Origin: Streptomyces violaceorubidus
Lineage (GTDB): Bacteria > Actinomycetota > Actinomycetes > Streptomycetales > Streptomycetaceae
Assembly (NCBI RefSeq): GCF_000717995.1
Contig: NZ_JODM01000008.1
Coordinates: 112,437 to 176,436 of the forward strand
Reading direction: 5' to 3'
DNA: 64,000 nt
In this document: piece after piece, positions 41,230 to 49,740 of the stretch
Layout of the letters: every line of letters begins with the position of its first letter
How positions within the stretch are numbered: position 1 is the first letter of the stretch
Position numbers and translations under genes: made by a program
The notes under the pieces: generated by a model
Seen by the model: the letters and a program-made list of their open reading frames with translations, nothing else
What the model was told of the DNA's origin: nothing
Database searches by the model: none

Positions 41230-41982
41230 GTGATCGACCTCAACGCAGATCTCGGTGAAGGCTTCGGCCGCTGGACCCTCACCGACGACGACGCCCTGCT
41301 CTCCGTCGTCACCAGCGCCAACGTCGCCTGCGGTTTCCACGCCGGCGACCCCTCAGTGATGCGCCGCGTCTGCGACCTCGCCGCGGAGCGCGGGGTGCGG
41401 ATCGGGGCGCAGGTGTCCTACCGCGACCTGGCGGGCTTCGGACGGCGTGCCATGGACGTGCCCGCCGACGAGCTGGCCGCCGAGGTGGCGTACCAGATCG
41501 GCGCGCTCCGGGTCTTCGCGGAGGCCGCCGGGGCCACGGTCGCCTACGTCAAGCCGCACGGCGCGCTCTACAACCGCACCGTCCACGACGAGGACCAGGC
41601 CCGTGCCGTCGTGGCCGGGGTGCGGCTGGCCGGCGGCGCGCTGCCCGTGCTCGGGCTCCCCGGCTCCCGACTGCTCGCCGCCGCCGCGCAAGCGGGGCTC
41701 ACCGGCGTCCCGGAGGCCTTCGCGGACCGCGCGTACACCGCGCGGGGCACCCTGGTCCCCCGCCGCGAGGCGGGCTCGGTGGTGACGGACGAGGACACGG
41801 TGGTGCGCCGTGCGGTGGCGTTCGCCGTGGAGGGCTCCGTGGAGGCCGTGGACGGTACGACGGTGACGGTCGCCGCCCGCTCGCTGTGCGTGCACGGCGA
41901 CACCCCGAACGCCGCCCGGATCGCGGCCCGGGTGCGCGAGGCGCTGGCGGCCTCCGGGGTCGGGATCGGGGCGTTCGCATGA
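41230..41982 (+). CDS. pxpA: 5-oxoprolinase subunit A (LamB/YcsF family)
   Basis: This is a 250-residue subunit of the prokaryotic ATP-dependent 5-oxoprolinase PxpABC, which converts 5-oxoproline to glutamate. Family blocks IDLNADLGEGFG, NVACGFHAGDPSVM and AYVKPHGALYN are intact. GTG start at 41230, following GTTCAAGGT. It heads the three-gene pxp operon, coupled to pxpB by ATGA, and is preceded by two identical palindromes. Confidence 0.93.
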   Translation: MIDLNADLGEGFGRWTLTDDDALLSVVTSANVACGFHAGDPSVMRRVCDLAAERGVRIGAQVSYRDLAGFGRRAMDVPADELAAEVAYQIGALRVFAEAAGATVAYVKPHGALYNRTVHDEDQARAVVAGVRLAGGALPVLGLPGSRLLAAAAQAGLTGVPEAFADRAYTARGTLVPRREAGSVVTDEDTVVRRAVAFAVEGSVEAVDGTTVTVAARSLCVHGDTPNAARIAARVREALAASGVGIGAFA

Positions 41983-42701
41983 CGGACGACGGCCGCACGA
42001 CGCACACCGGGTCGCTCACGGCCCGCCCCGCCGGCCGCCGCGCCCTGCTCGTCGAGCTGCCCGACGCCGAGCACACCGCCGCCTTCCACGCCGAGGTGCT
42101 GCGCCGACGCGCGGCCGGGACGCTGCCGCCGGTCGAGGAGATCGTCCCGGGAGCACGGACCGTGCTGCTGGACGGGGTGGCGGACCCTCAGGCGCTGGCC
42201 CGCCGGGTCACCGGCTGGCAGGTGCCGCCGGTCGCGGACGACACGGGCCACGTGGTGGAGATACCCGTGCGCTACGACGGGCCGGACCTGGCCGACGTGG
42301 CGGCCCTGTGGGGGATCGGCCCCGACGAGGTCGGCGCCCTGCACGGCTCGTACACCTACCGGGTCGCGTTCTGCGGCTTCGCGCCCGGGTTCGGCTACCT
42401 CACCGGGCTGCCCCCTCACCTGCACGTCCCGCGCCGGTCCACGCCCAGAACCCGCGTCCCGGCCGGTGCGGTGGCCCTCGCCGGCCCCTACAGCGCGGTC
42501 TACCCCCGCGCCACCCCGGGCGGCTGGCAGCTGATCGGCACCATGCCCGACCCGCGGCCGCTGTGGGACCCGGACCGGGAGCGGGCGGCGCTGCTCACGC
42601 CGGGGACGCGAGTGCGGTTTGTCACAGCGGTCGGCGCACCGGCTGCGGGCGCCCCGACCGGCGCGGGTGCGGTCGGAACGGCACCGGGGGCCGGGGCATG
42701 A
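41979..42701 (+). CDS. pxpB: 5-oxoprolinase subunit B (KipI family)
   Basis: This is a 240-residue subunit B of PxpABC. The N-terminal part (ALLVELPDAEHTAAFHAEV) and the conserved CGFAPGFGYLTGLPPHLHVPR and GAVALAGPYSAVYPRATPGGWQLIG segments identify it. The last ~25 residues are an Ala/Gly/Pro tail. It is coupled by ATGA to pxpA and pxpC. KipI in Bacillus was first named as a kinase inhibitor, but 5-oxoprolinase is the established general role. Confidence 0.92.
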   Translation: MTDDGRTTHTGSLTARPAGRRALLVELPDAEHTAAFHAEVLRRRAAGTLPPVEEIVPGARTVLLDGVADPQALARRVTGWQVPPVADDTGHVVEIPVRYDGPDLADVAALWGIGPDEVGALHGSYTYRVAFCGFAPGFGYLTGLPPHLHVPRRSTPRTRVPAGAVALAGPYSAVYPRATPGGWQLIGTMPDPRPLWDPDRERAALLTPGTRVRFVTAVGAPAAGAPTGAGAVGTAPGAGA

Positions 42702-43555
42702 CGACCAGGCTCACGACCGTGCGCTCCGGTGCGCTCACCACGGTGCAGGACGCGGGCCGACCCGGCCACGCCCACCTGGGCGTGCCCCGCTCCGGTGCGC
42801 TGGACGCGCCCGCGATGCGGCTGGCCAACCGCCTCCTCGGCAACGCTCCTGACGCCGCCGTCCTGGAGACGACCCTGACCGGCTGCGCCCTGCGGCCCGA
42901 CCGGGACATCACCGCCGTGGTCGGCGGTGCGCCCTGCCCGGTGAGGATCGACGGCAGGCCGGCCGCCTGGGGCGCACCGGTGCGGGTGCCGGCGGGCTCG
43001 GTCCTGGACGTGGGGGCGGCGACCGCGGGCGTCCGCTCCTACGTGGCCGTCGCGGGCGGCGTCGCCGTTGAGCCCGTCCTGGGCAGCCGTTCGACGGACC
43101 TGCTGTCGGGCCTGGGCCCGGCGCCCCTGCGGGACGGGGAGGCCGTCGCGGTGGGTACCCCCGCGCGGCCGGTGCCGCCGCCGGTCGCCGCTCCCTGGCC
43201 GGGACCGCCCGCCGAACTGGTCCTGCCGGTACACCCCGGTCCTCGCGCGGACTGGTTCACCCCGGCCGCGCTGCGCACGTTCACCTCGGCCGCCTACCGG
43301 GTCTCCCCGCACAGCAACCGCATCGGCCTGCGCACCGAGGGGCCGCCGCTGGAACGCGTGTCGGCGGGCGAGCTGCCCAGCGAGGGCATGGTCCTCGGTG
43401 CGGTGCAGGTGCCCCCGGACGGGCGCCCGGTGATCTTCCTGCACGACCACCCGACGACGGGCGGCTACCCGGTCGTCGCGGTGGTCCCGGAGCCCGCTCT
43501 GGCCGCCGCGGCCCAGGCCGTGGCCGGAACTCCGGTGCGCTTCACCTTCGCCTGA
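42698..43555 (+). CDS. pxpC: 5-oxoprolinase subunit C (biotin-dependent carboxyltransferase-like)
   Basis: This is a 285-residue cyclophilin-like-fold subunit C. Landmarks are TTVQDAGRPGHAHLGVPRSGALD, the SNRIGLRTEGPPLER segment and IFLHDHPTTGGYPVVAVV. It acts with PxpA and PxpB on 5-oxoproline. It is the last gene of the operon; its 3' end overlaps the convergent DUF2809 relic by 14 bases. Confidence 0.92.
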   Translation: MTTRLTTVRSGALTTVQDAGRPGHAHLGVPRSGALDAPAMRLANRLLGNAPDAAVLETTLTGCALRPDRDITAVVGGAPCPVRIDGRPAAWGAPVRVPAGSVLDVGAATAGVRSYVAVAGGVAVEPVLGSRSTDLLSGLGPAPLRDGEAVAVGTPARPVPPPVAAPWPGPPAELVLPVHPGPRADWFTPAALRTFTSAAYRVSPHSNRIGLRTEGPPLERVSAGELPSEGMVLGAVQVPPDGRPVIFLHDHPTTGGYPVVAVVPEPALAAAAQAVAGTPVRFTFA

Positions 43556-43943
43556 GGACCGACCAGCCGACGGCCGCGCCGACCGCGTACCAGAACAGGT
43601 CCGGCGCGTTGAAGGTGGAACCCAGGACCAGCCGGGCCACCGTGCTCTCACCGGCGAGGTGCGCGGGCACGTCGGTGAGCTGGAGGAACTCCACCCCCCA
43701 GCTCACCGCCAGGGCCACCGCGGCGGCCCTCGCCGGTGCGGTCCGCGGCGCCGCCACGAACACCAGGGCGAACAGCAGCAGGGTGTAGAGCGCGTCCCCG
43801 CCGTACTTGGCCACACCACCCGTAGCCACCGCCCTGAGCGCGAGTCAGGCGCCGACGACCAACACCGCGGCCACCACGGCCGCGAGGCGCGTGCGCGGCG
43901 CGTGGTCCCGCGCGCCGGCGCGGGTCGGGGAGGGGAAGGCCAT
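43542..43943 (-). pseudogene. DUF2809 membrane protein with in-frame stop
   Basis: The frame from ATG 43943 (MAFPSPTRAGARD) to 43542 reads as a ~133-residue DUF2809 protein with AKYGGDALYTLLLFALVFV, WGVEFLQLTD and GSTFNAPDLFWYAVGAAVGW. Codon 33 is TGA (43845-43847), between VLVVGA and LALRAV, with the same frame on both sides. This is a clean nonsense mutation rather than a frameshift. Internal GTG/ATG starts after the stop could still give a shortened protein. Confidence 0.72.
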
Positions 43944-44005
43944 GCGTTCATTGTGCGGGCCCCCGCTCCCGGCCCCGCACCGGCCTCCGGCGTACGCGCC
44001 CGGGG

Positions 44006-45304
44006 TCAGCAGGTGGGGACGCCCGGAAGCCAGGCGTCGGCCACGTCGATGAAGATGTTGGAGACGTAACCGCCGTAGTCGGGCAGGTAGGACCAGGCGT
44101 CGTTGCTGTAGCCGTCGTAGGTCACGAGCTGGCCGTGGACCTGGCACCGCACCCGGACGGTCGTGGGCCCGGGCAGGCTCGCCACGCGCGTGGAGGTGGT
44201 CGTCGCCTGCTGCCGGACGCTCACGTCGGTGCCCCAGGTCGGGAAGGACGTGGTGTCGCCACCGCCCTCGGTCCACAGGTAGGTGACGGTCGCCCAGCCG
44301 TTGTCGCTGAGACCGACGTTGTAGAAGGTGCCGTCGGCGAGGTCGATGCCGGCCGGGTTGGCGACCTGCCGGCCGAACTCGTCGCGTCCGCCGTTGTAAC
44401 CGTCCTCGTAGGCGGCCTGCGCCTCGGGCAGCCCCTGCGGCAGGTCCTTCCACTGCTCGCGCTGCGCCGAGGGGTTCCAGTGGTCGTCATGCGTGTTCCA
44501 CGGCCCGACGTCCCACACCGGTGCCGTCTCGCAGCGGGCGGGCCCGCACACCTGCACCGAGTACTGACCGCTTCCGGCCGGCGACAGGGCCCGGCGCGAA
44601 GGGAGGGCCACGAAGTGGTCGTTGGTCTGGATGACGTGGCCGTTGGCGGTGGTGTGCCCGACGAGGCCCTCGCGGGTGGCGTAGACCCGGGCGGAGAAGG
44701 CGGAGGCCCTGTTCGTCGGCGCGGGCTCGGCGGGAGCGGCGCCCGCGTCGTCCGCCGTCAGGGTCACCGCCCGTACGACCGCGGTGGCCTTGCCCTTGGC
44801 GTTCCACAGGGTGAGCCGGGCCTGGACGTCGACGACGTCGCGGGGCAGCTCGGCCGGGGTGCCGGCGACCGCCCCCCGCCACTCGGTCCAGATTCCGTCG
44901 GCCGTGCGGCCCCGCACGTCGACCTCGACGCTCGCCGCGTCGGGCACCGTCGCGTCGAGCTCCACGGCGACCCGGTTCACGGGCCGGTCCACGTGGTGCG
45001 GGTCCAGCACCGCCAGGGCGTAGCCGCGGTCCCGGCCGAGGGAGGCGGGGCTGACGGAGCCGTCGCGCACCCGCAGGGCGCCCGAGTCGTACCGGACGTT
45101 GACGTCGTCGGCCCCGGTTTGGGACAGGTCCGCGCGCCAGGTCGCCCCGGCGGGCGGGGTGTCGGCGCCGGCGGCCGGAGCGGGCGCCGCGGCGAGAGTG
45201 GTACCGGCGAGGGCGAGCAGGCACACCGTGCCGCTCAGGACGCGGGTGACGCGGGGCCTGCGGCGCGGACCAGAGCCGCGGTGCCGGGACGAAGGGGTCA
45301 GCAT
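44006..45304 (-). CDS. Secreted protein with DPBB-like and SH3-like domains
   Basis: This is a 432-residue exported protein. The signal peptide is Arg-rich and then hydrophobic (VLSGTVCLLALAGTTLAAAPAPA). Residues about 50-190 form a beta-sandwich (ADDVNVRYDSGALRVRDG). About 205-290 resembles a double-psi beta-barrel of the RlpA/expansin kind (GHTTANGHVIQTNDHFVALPS, CGPARCETAPVWDVGPW). The C-terminal ~80 residues form an SH3-type domain with the YDGYSNDAWSYLPDYGGYVSN block and paired cysteines. Peptidoglycan binding or remodelling is the likely role. A partial copy of the SH3 part lies just upstream. Confidence 0.75.
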   Translation of the reverse strand: MLTPSSRHRGSGPRRRPRVTRVLSGTVCLLALAGTTLAAAPAPAAGADTPPAGATWRADLSQTGADDVNVRYDSGALRVRDGSVSPASLGRDRGYALAVLDPHHVDRPVNRVAVELDATVPDAASVEVDVRGRTADGIWTEWRGAVAGTPAELPRDVVDVQARLTLWNAKGKATAVVRAVTLTADDAGAAPAEPAPTNRASAFSARVYATREGLVGHTTANGHVIQTNDHFVALPSRRALSPAGSGQYSVQVCGPARCETAPVWDVGPWNTHDDHWNPSAQREQWKDLPQGLPEAQAAYEDGYNGGRDEFGRQVANPAGIDLADGTFYNVGLSDNGWATVTYLWTEGGGDTTSFPTWGTDVSVRQQATTTSTRVASLPGPTTVRVRCQVHGQLVTYDGYSNDAWSYLPDYGGYVSNIFIDVADAWLPGVPTC

Positions 45305-45563
45305 GGGCGTACTCCTGGGAGCCGGGCGTCGTCGACATCAATGTCGACGTCGACGACGAGGTGGGAGACGTGACCGCCGTGATCGTACGGGTACGACCGG
45401 GCGTCGTTGCTGTAGTCGTCGTACTCGACGAGGCCGCCGTGGACCCGGCAGGCCACGCGGACGCACGTCGGTCCGGGCGGACTCGCCACCCGTGCGGAGT
45501 CGCCACCCGCGCGGAGTCGGTCGTCGGCTGCCGACGGGTGCTCACGTCCGCGCGGCTCGCCCG
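45298..45563 (-). pseudogene. Partial duplicate of the SH3-like domain
   Basis: A decayed copy of the last ~80 codons of the downstream secreted protein lies immediately before it. VSTRRQPTTDSARVA is in one frame. RVHGGLVEYDDYSNDARSYPYDHGG to VDDARLPGVRPC follows in another, so there is a frameshift after the first part. The copy ends at a stop at 45298-45300, a few bases before the intact gene's ATG. No signal peptide or upstream domain remains. Confidence 0.75.
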
Positions 45564-45571
45564 TACAGCTC

Positions 45572-45591
45572 TGTACAGCCACAGCTGCACA
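45572..45591. promoter_or_regulatory. Candidate MarR operator
   Basis: TGTACAGC (45572-45579) and GCTGCACA (45584-45591) form an inverted repeat with seven of eight bases paired and a four-base spacer. It lies 30 bases before the MarR start, a usual place for autoregulation. A TAATCT hexamer at about 45610 could be the -10. Confidence 0.5.
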
Positions 45592-45620
45592 GTCCTCCCT
45601 GTGGACATTAATCTGACGGC

Positions 45621-46067
45621 ATGAGCGAGAACGAGCGCCCCTCACCGTCGGCGGTCCAGGCCTCGCGGGAGGTCCGGGCGGTCATCAGCCGGTTGCGCCG
45701 CCGCATCCTCAGGGCCTCCGAGGTCGAGGACCTCACCCTGGGTCAATCCTCGGTGCTGGCCCGGCTGTCCGACCAGGGGGGCGTCACGGCCAGCGAACTC
45801 GCCGCCATTGAAGGGGTCAGGCACCAGTCGATGACGGCGACCGTCACCGCGCTCGCCTCCATGGGACTGGTGGAGCGCCACCCCGACCCGGACGACGGTC
45901 GGCGCCTGCTGATCACGCTGACCGCGGAGGGCGTCCGTCGCGTGGAGGAGGGACGGCAGGCGCGCACGGAATGGCTCGCCGGGCGGTTGCAGGAGAGGTG
46001 TACCGAGGAGGAGCGCCGGACGGTGATCGCGGCGATGGCCGTGCTGGAGCGACTGAACCGCGACTGA
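45621..46067 (+). CDS. MarR-family regulator
   Basis: This is a 148-residue winged-helix regulator. The DNA-binding part is VTASELAAIEGVRHQSMTATVTALASMGLV followed by the wing ERHPDPDDGRRLLITLT. The N-terminal helix (VISRLRRRILRASEVEDLTLGQ) and the C-terminal helices form the dimer. No divergent or co-transcribed enzyme gene is clear; the neighbours are the SH3 relic and, 348 bases downstream, an orphan sugar-binding lipoprotein. Confidence 0.88.
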   Translation: MSENERPSPSAVQASREVRAVISRLRRRILRASEVEDLTLGQSSVLARLSDQGGVTASELAAIEGVRHQSMTATVTALASMGLVERHPDPDDGRRLLITLTAEGVRRVEEGRQARTEWLAGRLQERCTEEERRTVIAAMAVLERLNRD

Positions 46068-46235
46068 CGCGGAGGCGGGCCCGCGGGTCGGCACGGGGAC
46101 GTTCGACTCACCTCCGCCCCTTTCGACCACACGCTCGGCCGCGCGGCGGGAGCGGCACGCGGACACCGGTCCGGGCAACACCCGAAGGGGCATGCCCGAG
46201 GGACCGCGGGCGCATCACTTTTTCCTCCAAGTGCA

Positions 46236-46264
46236 TTGACCACAAAGGCGTTTCTGCCTAACGT
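46236..46264 (+). promoter_or_regulatory. Promoter of the RhaS-like gene
   Basis: TTGACC (46236-46241), a 17-base spacer and TAACGT (46259-46264) make a good sigma-70-type promoter. It leaves a leader of about 145 bases before the lipoprotein start. Apart from this promoter and the palindrome at 46282-46293, the 46068-46415 gap holds nothing I can identify. Confidence 0.55.
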
Positions 46265-46281
46265 CCCGGTCAAGATCCATC

Positions 46282-46293
46282 TGAAACCTTTCA
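46282..46293. promoter_or_regulatory. TGAAACCTTTCA palindrome (repressor site)
   Basis: The 12-base element TGAAA-CC-TTTCA starts about 18 bases after the putative -10. Its size and place fit a LacI- or DeoR-type sugar repressor. The regulator is not in the window. Confidence 0.55.
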
Positions 46294-46415
46294 GTGCCCT
46301 GGCCCCACGCTCGGGCGGCCCCACGCGACCGCCGCGCACCCGCAAGACCACCATGGCTGAACGCACCTGGTGAACGGTCTTCGGTCGCCGCATGTCGACT
46401 CATCGAAAGAAGCAC

Positions 46416-47495
46416 ATGCACAGAACCCCCTCACGCAGTGCCGCCGTACTCGTCGCCACCGTGACCTCCCTCAGTCTCCTCACCACCGCGTGCGGTGACG
46501 GCGACAGCTCGGCGGACGGCGACACGGCGACGAACGCCAAGAACGCCGAGGCGTCCCCCAACGCGCCCACCAGGACCGGCCTGACTGTCGGCTTCCTGCC
46601 CAAGCAGGTCAACACGCCGTACTTCTCCGTCGCCGACCGGGGCGGGGAGCGCGCCGTGAAGTCACTGGGCTCGACCTTCAAGGAGGTGGGGACGGACCAG
46701 GGCGCCGACGCCTCCGGACAGGTGTCCCACATCAACGACCTCGTCGAGCAGAAGGCCGACGCGATCGCCGTCTCGGCGCTGGACCCCGACGCGCTGTGCG
46801 ACTCCCTGAAACAGGCCATGGAGAAGGGCGTCAAGGTCGTCACCTACGACTCCGACACGAAGCCCGAGTGCCGCTACGCCTTCGTCTCCCCGGCGAGCGC
46901 CGAGGACATCGCCGTACGGCAGCTGGAACTGCTCGGCGAGCAGATCGGCTACAAGGGCGACATCGCGATCCTGTCCGCGGCCCAGACGGCGACGAACCAG
47001 AACGCCTGGATCAGCAGTATCAAGAAGGAGCTGGAGGATCCGCGGTACAAGGAGATGCGCCTGGTGGACGTCGTCTACGGCGACGACGAGGCGGAGAAGT
47101 CGTACCAGAAGGCCGAGGAGCTGCTGCGGGAGCACGGGAGGCTGAAGGGGATCATCTCCCCCACCACCAACGGCATCAAGGCGGCCGCGAAGTACCTCTC
47201 CCAGTCGTCGTACAAGGGTGAGGTGAAGCTGACCGGGCTCGGCGCGCCCAACGACATGCGTCCCTACATCAAGGACGGCACGGTGGAGGCGTTCCTGCTG
47301 TGGGACCCGGCCAAGCTCGGTGAGCTGGCCGGACACGCCGCGGTGGCCCTCGCCTCCGGGCAGATCACCGGCCGGGAGGGGCAGATGTTCCTGGCCGGCG
47401 ACATGGGCTGGTTCCAGCTCACCGGGAACGGGGTCATCACGCTCGGCGACCCGACGGTCTTCGACGCCGAGAACATCGACGACTACGACTTCTGA
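46416..47495 (+). CDS. Sugar ABC transporter substrate-binding lipoprotein (RhaS-like)
   Basis: This is a 359-residue type I periplasmic-binding-fold lipoprotein. The signal is RTPSRSAAVLVATVTSLSLL with lipobox LTTAC, so Cys26 is lipidated at the outer face of the membrane. The mature part (GFLPKQVNTPYFSVADRGGERA, AISALDPD-type strand, VVTYDSD) is closest to the rhamnose-binding RhaS branch. I preferred the ATG at 46416 over 46392 because it gives a normal signal peptide. No permease or ATPase genes lie next to it, so it is an orphan that must use a distant transporter or act as a sensor. A strong terminator follows. Confidence 0.83.
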   Translation: MHRTPSRSAAVLVATVTSLSLLTTACGDGDSSADGDTATNAKNAEASPNAPTRTGLTVGFLPKQVNTPYFSVADRGGERAVKSLGSTFKEVGTDQGADASGQVSHINDLVEQKADAIAVSALDPDALCDSLKQAMEKGVKVVTYDSDTKPECRYAFVSPASAEDIAVRQLELLGEQIGYKGDIAILSAAQTATNQNAWISSIKKELEDPRYKEMRLVDVVYGDDEAEKSYQKAEELLREHGRLKGIISPTTNGIKAAAKYLSQSSYKGEVKLTGLGAPNDMRPYIKDGTVEAFLLWDPAKLGELAGHAAVALASGQITGREGQMFLAGDMGWFQLTGNGVITLGDPTVFDAENIDDYDF

Positions 47496-47506
47496 GGTCC
47501 GCGCCT

Positions 47507-47537
47507 CCGGCCCCGGACGGGCGACGCCCGGGGCCGG
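47507..47537 (+). terminator. Terminator after RhaS-like gene
   Basis: CCGGCCCC (47507-47514) pairs with GGGGCCGG (47530-47537) with an inner GGGC/GCCC stem. It lies 12 bases after the stop. Confidence 0.75.
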
Positions 47538-47597
47538 GCGGTGGCGGGCGAGCGGCGGCGGACGGGGTGCCGGGGAGGCGGAGCCCCGCCGCCCCGC

Positions 47598-48587
47598 TCA
47601 CCGGGCGTCTCCTCCGGGCGGTCCCGGGGTGCCGGAGCCACCCGCGTTCAGATGCTGCAGCGCCTCGACCAGCTCGTGGCAGGCGCGTTCCACCGACCGT
47701 CTGGTGTTGAGCTGCTCACTGATCACGGCCGACAGCAGGAGAGCGGTCAGCCCCAGGGACCCGTTGAACGCGTGGAGCCTCATCATCGTCTCCATGTCGG
47801 TCAGCCCGTCGAAGGAGCCGGCCTCCTGCCGCGCCACGACGGTGGCGGTGACCGACATGAACAGGGCGCAGGGGATGCCGCCCGCGAGCTGGAAACGCAG
47901 CGCCGCCCAGATGAGGATCGGGAAACACAGGAACAGCAGGCTGACCGAGCTGTACATGATCAGCGGCACCAGGACGCACACGACCACGGTGAGCCCGGCG
48001 GCCTCGGCCCAGCGCATGGACACGGGCGGCAGGCGGGCCCGGTACAGCAGGAGCAGCAGCGGCGTGACGAGGACGACGCCCATGGCGTCGCCCACCCACC
48101 AGGCCAGCCAGACGATTCCCAGATGGTCGGTGGGGAGTTCGTCCGACAGCACGAGCATGCCGACACCCGTACCCGAGCTGATCAGCATCGCGGTCAGCGC
48201 CCCCAGGAAGACGAGGGCCAGTCCGTCGCGCAGGCGGCTCAGGCTCAGGCGGAAGCCCGCCGCACGCAGCATCAGCCAGGCGCAGACGGGGGCGGCGGTG
48301 TTGCCGGCCACGATTCCGGCGCCCTCGGCCCCGATGGTCCCCAAGGACAGGATGACCAGCAGCGCGCCGAGGGCGATGCCCGGCACGCACCAGGGGCCGA
48401 ACAGGAGGAGACAGGCCACCGCGAGGCCGGTGGGCGGCCAGATGGGCGTGACGACCGACCCGTCGGCGATCAGCTGCTGCGACAGCCCCAGCCGCCCCGC
48501 CGCGTAGTAGCAGCCGGCGACCAGCAGCGTCGCGCAGACGAGGACGACCGGTCGCGGCCATGCACGGATACCCACCACAGCAGCCAT
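47598..48587 (-). CDS. MASE1-domain membrane sensor without output domain
   Basis: This is a 329-residue protein with about nine transmembrane helices matching MASE1 (YYAAGRLGLSQQLI, TPIWPPTGLAVACLLLFG, WWVGDAMGVVLVTPLLLL). MASE1 normally sits before GGDEF, EAL or kinase domains; here only ~40 hydrophilic residues follow. The gene begins 20 bases after the stop of a PP2C phosphatase gene on the same strand. A split system is plausible, in which the membrane part signals to the phosphatase. Confidence 0.82.
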   Translation of the reverse strand: MAAVVGIRAWPRPVVLVCATLLVAGCYYAAGRLGLSQQLIADGSVVTPIWPPTGLAVACLLLFGPWCVPGIALGALLVILSLGTIGAEGAGIVAGNTAAPVCAWLMLRAAGFRLSLSRLRDGLALVFLGALTAMLISSGTGVGMLVLSDELPTDHLGIVWLAWWVGDAMGVVLVTPLLLLLYRARLPPVSMRWAEAAGLTVVVCVLVPLIMYSSVSLLFLCFPILIWAALRFQLAGGIPCALFMSVTATVVARQEAGSFDGLTDMETMMRLHAFNGSLGLTALLLSAVISEQLNTRRSVERACHELVEALQHLNAGGSGTPGPPGGDAR

Positions 48588-48607
48588 CAGACACCGGTAC
48601 GGCCGGG

Positions 48608-49468
48608 TCAGCGAGGCGGGAGGCGGACCGTCCCGCCCTCCGGCGTAACGCCCCGCCCGTCATGGCCGACGACGAGTACGGCCGCGTCGTCCTCGTGTCC
48701 GATCAGCTCGGCGTTCTTGAGCACGGCGGCCGCCAGCGCGTGCGCCTCCATGCCGACGGCGGCGGCGAGGCTCGCCAGCCGCACCACCCGTTCCAGACCC
48801 TCGTCGACGTTCAGGGACGGCCCCTCCACCACACCGTCCGTGACCAGGACGAACACCCCACCGGTGCCGAGTCGGTACCGGGTCACCGGGTAGTCGGAGC
48901 CCTCCAGGACACCCAGCGGAGGCCCGCCCTCGTCCCGGCAGACCTCGGCCCGGCCGTCCGCCGTGGCCCGGACGCAGGGGACGTGGCCGGCCCGGGCGCT
49001 CTCCAGCAGCCCGGTCGCCGGGTCGTAGCGCATGAAGGTGCAGGTGGCGAACAGGTCCTTGTTGAGGGAGATGACCAGTTCGTTGGTGCAGGCGAGAAGG
49101 TCACCGGGTTCGCTGGTCACGGAGGCGAGTGCCCGCAGGCCCACCCTCACCTGGCCCATGAAGGCGGCGGCGTCGATGGCGTGGCCCTGGACGTCACCGA
49201 CGGAGAGGCCGATCCGGCCGTCGGGAAGGGTGAAGGCGTCGTACCAGTCGCCGCCCACGTTGAGTCCGGCGTACGCCGGTGAGTAGCACGCGGCCAGGTG
49301 AATGCCGGGGACGGCGGGCAGGTCCGCGGGGAGCATGTCGCGTTGCAGGGCGATCGCCAGCTCCACCTGGGACCGCCGCAGCTCGGCGAGCTCCCTCGCC
49401 CGGGTGGTCAGTGAGGCCAGCCGGGCGAGCAGCTCTTCACCATCAGGTGCGGGACGCTTGCGGAACAT
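48608..49468 (-). CDS. PP2C/SpoIIE-type protein phosphatase
   Basis: This is a 286-residue serine phosphatase. An N-terminal helical linker (ELLARLASLTTRARELAELRRSQVELAIALQRDMLPADLP) leads into the PP2C fold with metal motifs VGGDWYDAF, VGDVQGHA and LVTDGVVEGPS, and the final EDDAAVLVV. I chose ATG 49468, with GGGGAG six bases upstream. In Streptomyces such phosphatases act on anti-anti-sigma factors. It shares a transcript with the MASE1 gene downstream. Confidence 0.88.
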   Translation of the reverse strand: MFRKRPAPDGEELLARLASLTTRARELAELRRSQVELAIALQRDMLPADLPAVPGIHLAACYSPAYAGLNVGGDWYDAFTLPDGRIGLSVGDVQGHAIDAAAFMGQVRVGLRALASVTSEPGDLLACTNELVISLNKDLFATCTFMRYDPATGLLESARAGHVPCVRATADGRAEVCRDEGGPPLGVLEGSDYPVTRYRLGTGGVFVLVTDGVVEGPSLNVDEGLERVVRLASLAAAVGMEAHALAAAVLKNAELIGHEDDAAVLVVGHDGRGVTPEGGTVRLPPR

Positions 49469-49740
49469 CGGCCACTCCCCGCCAGGCTGCCTCCCGGCAG
49501 GAGCCTCTCGGCCCCCTGGACAGTGCAAGTCTGTCACCCGGGACGGAAAAGGTCATGCCGGAGCCGTCCGGGGACGGCGAACGGGCCGCCGCACGACACG
49601 CAGGGAACGGGCGACGCGACCGACGGGTGGGCCCCCCGCCGCGTCGGGGAGTGCCGCACCCCGGCAGCGGCGAGCGGCACGTACACCCCGAGGAACCCGG
49701 TGGGCTCCCGGGATGCGAACCACCCGCCTTCACGCCCCGC

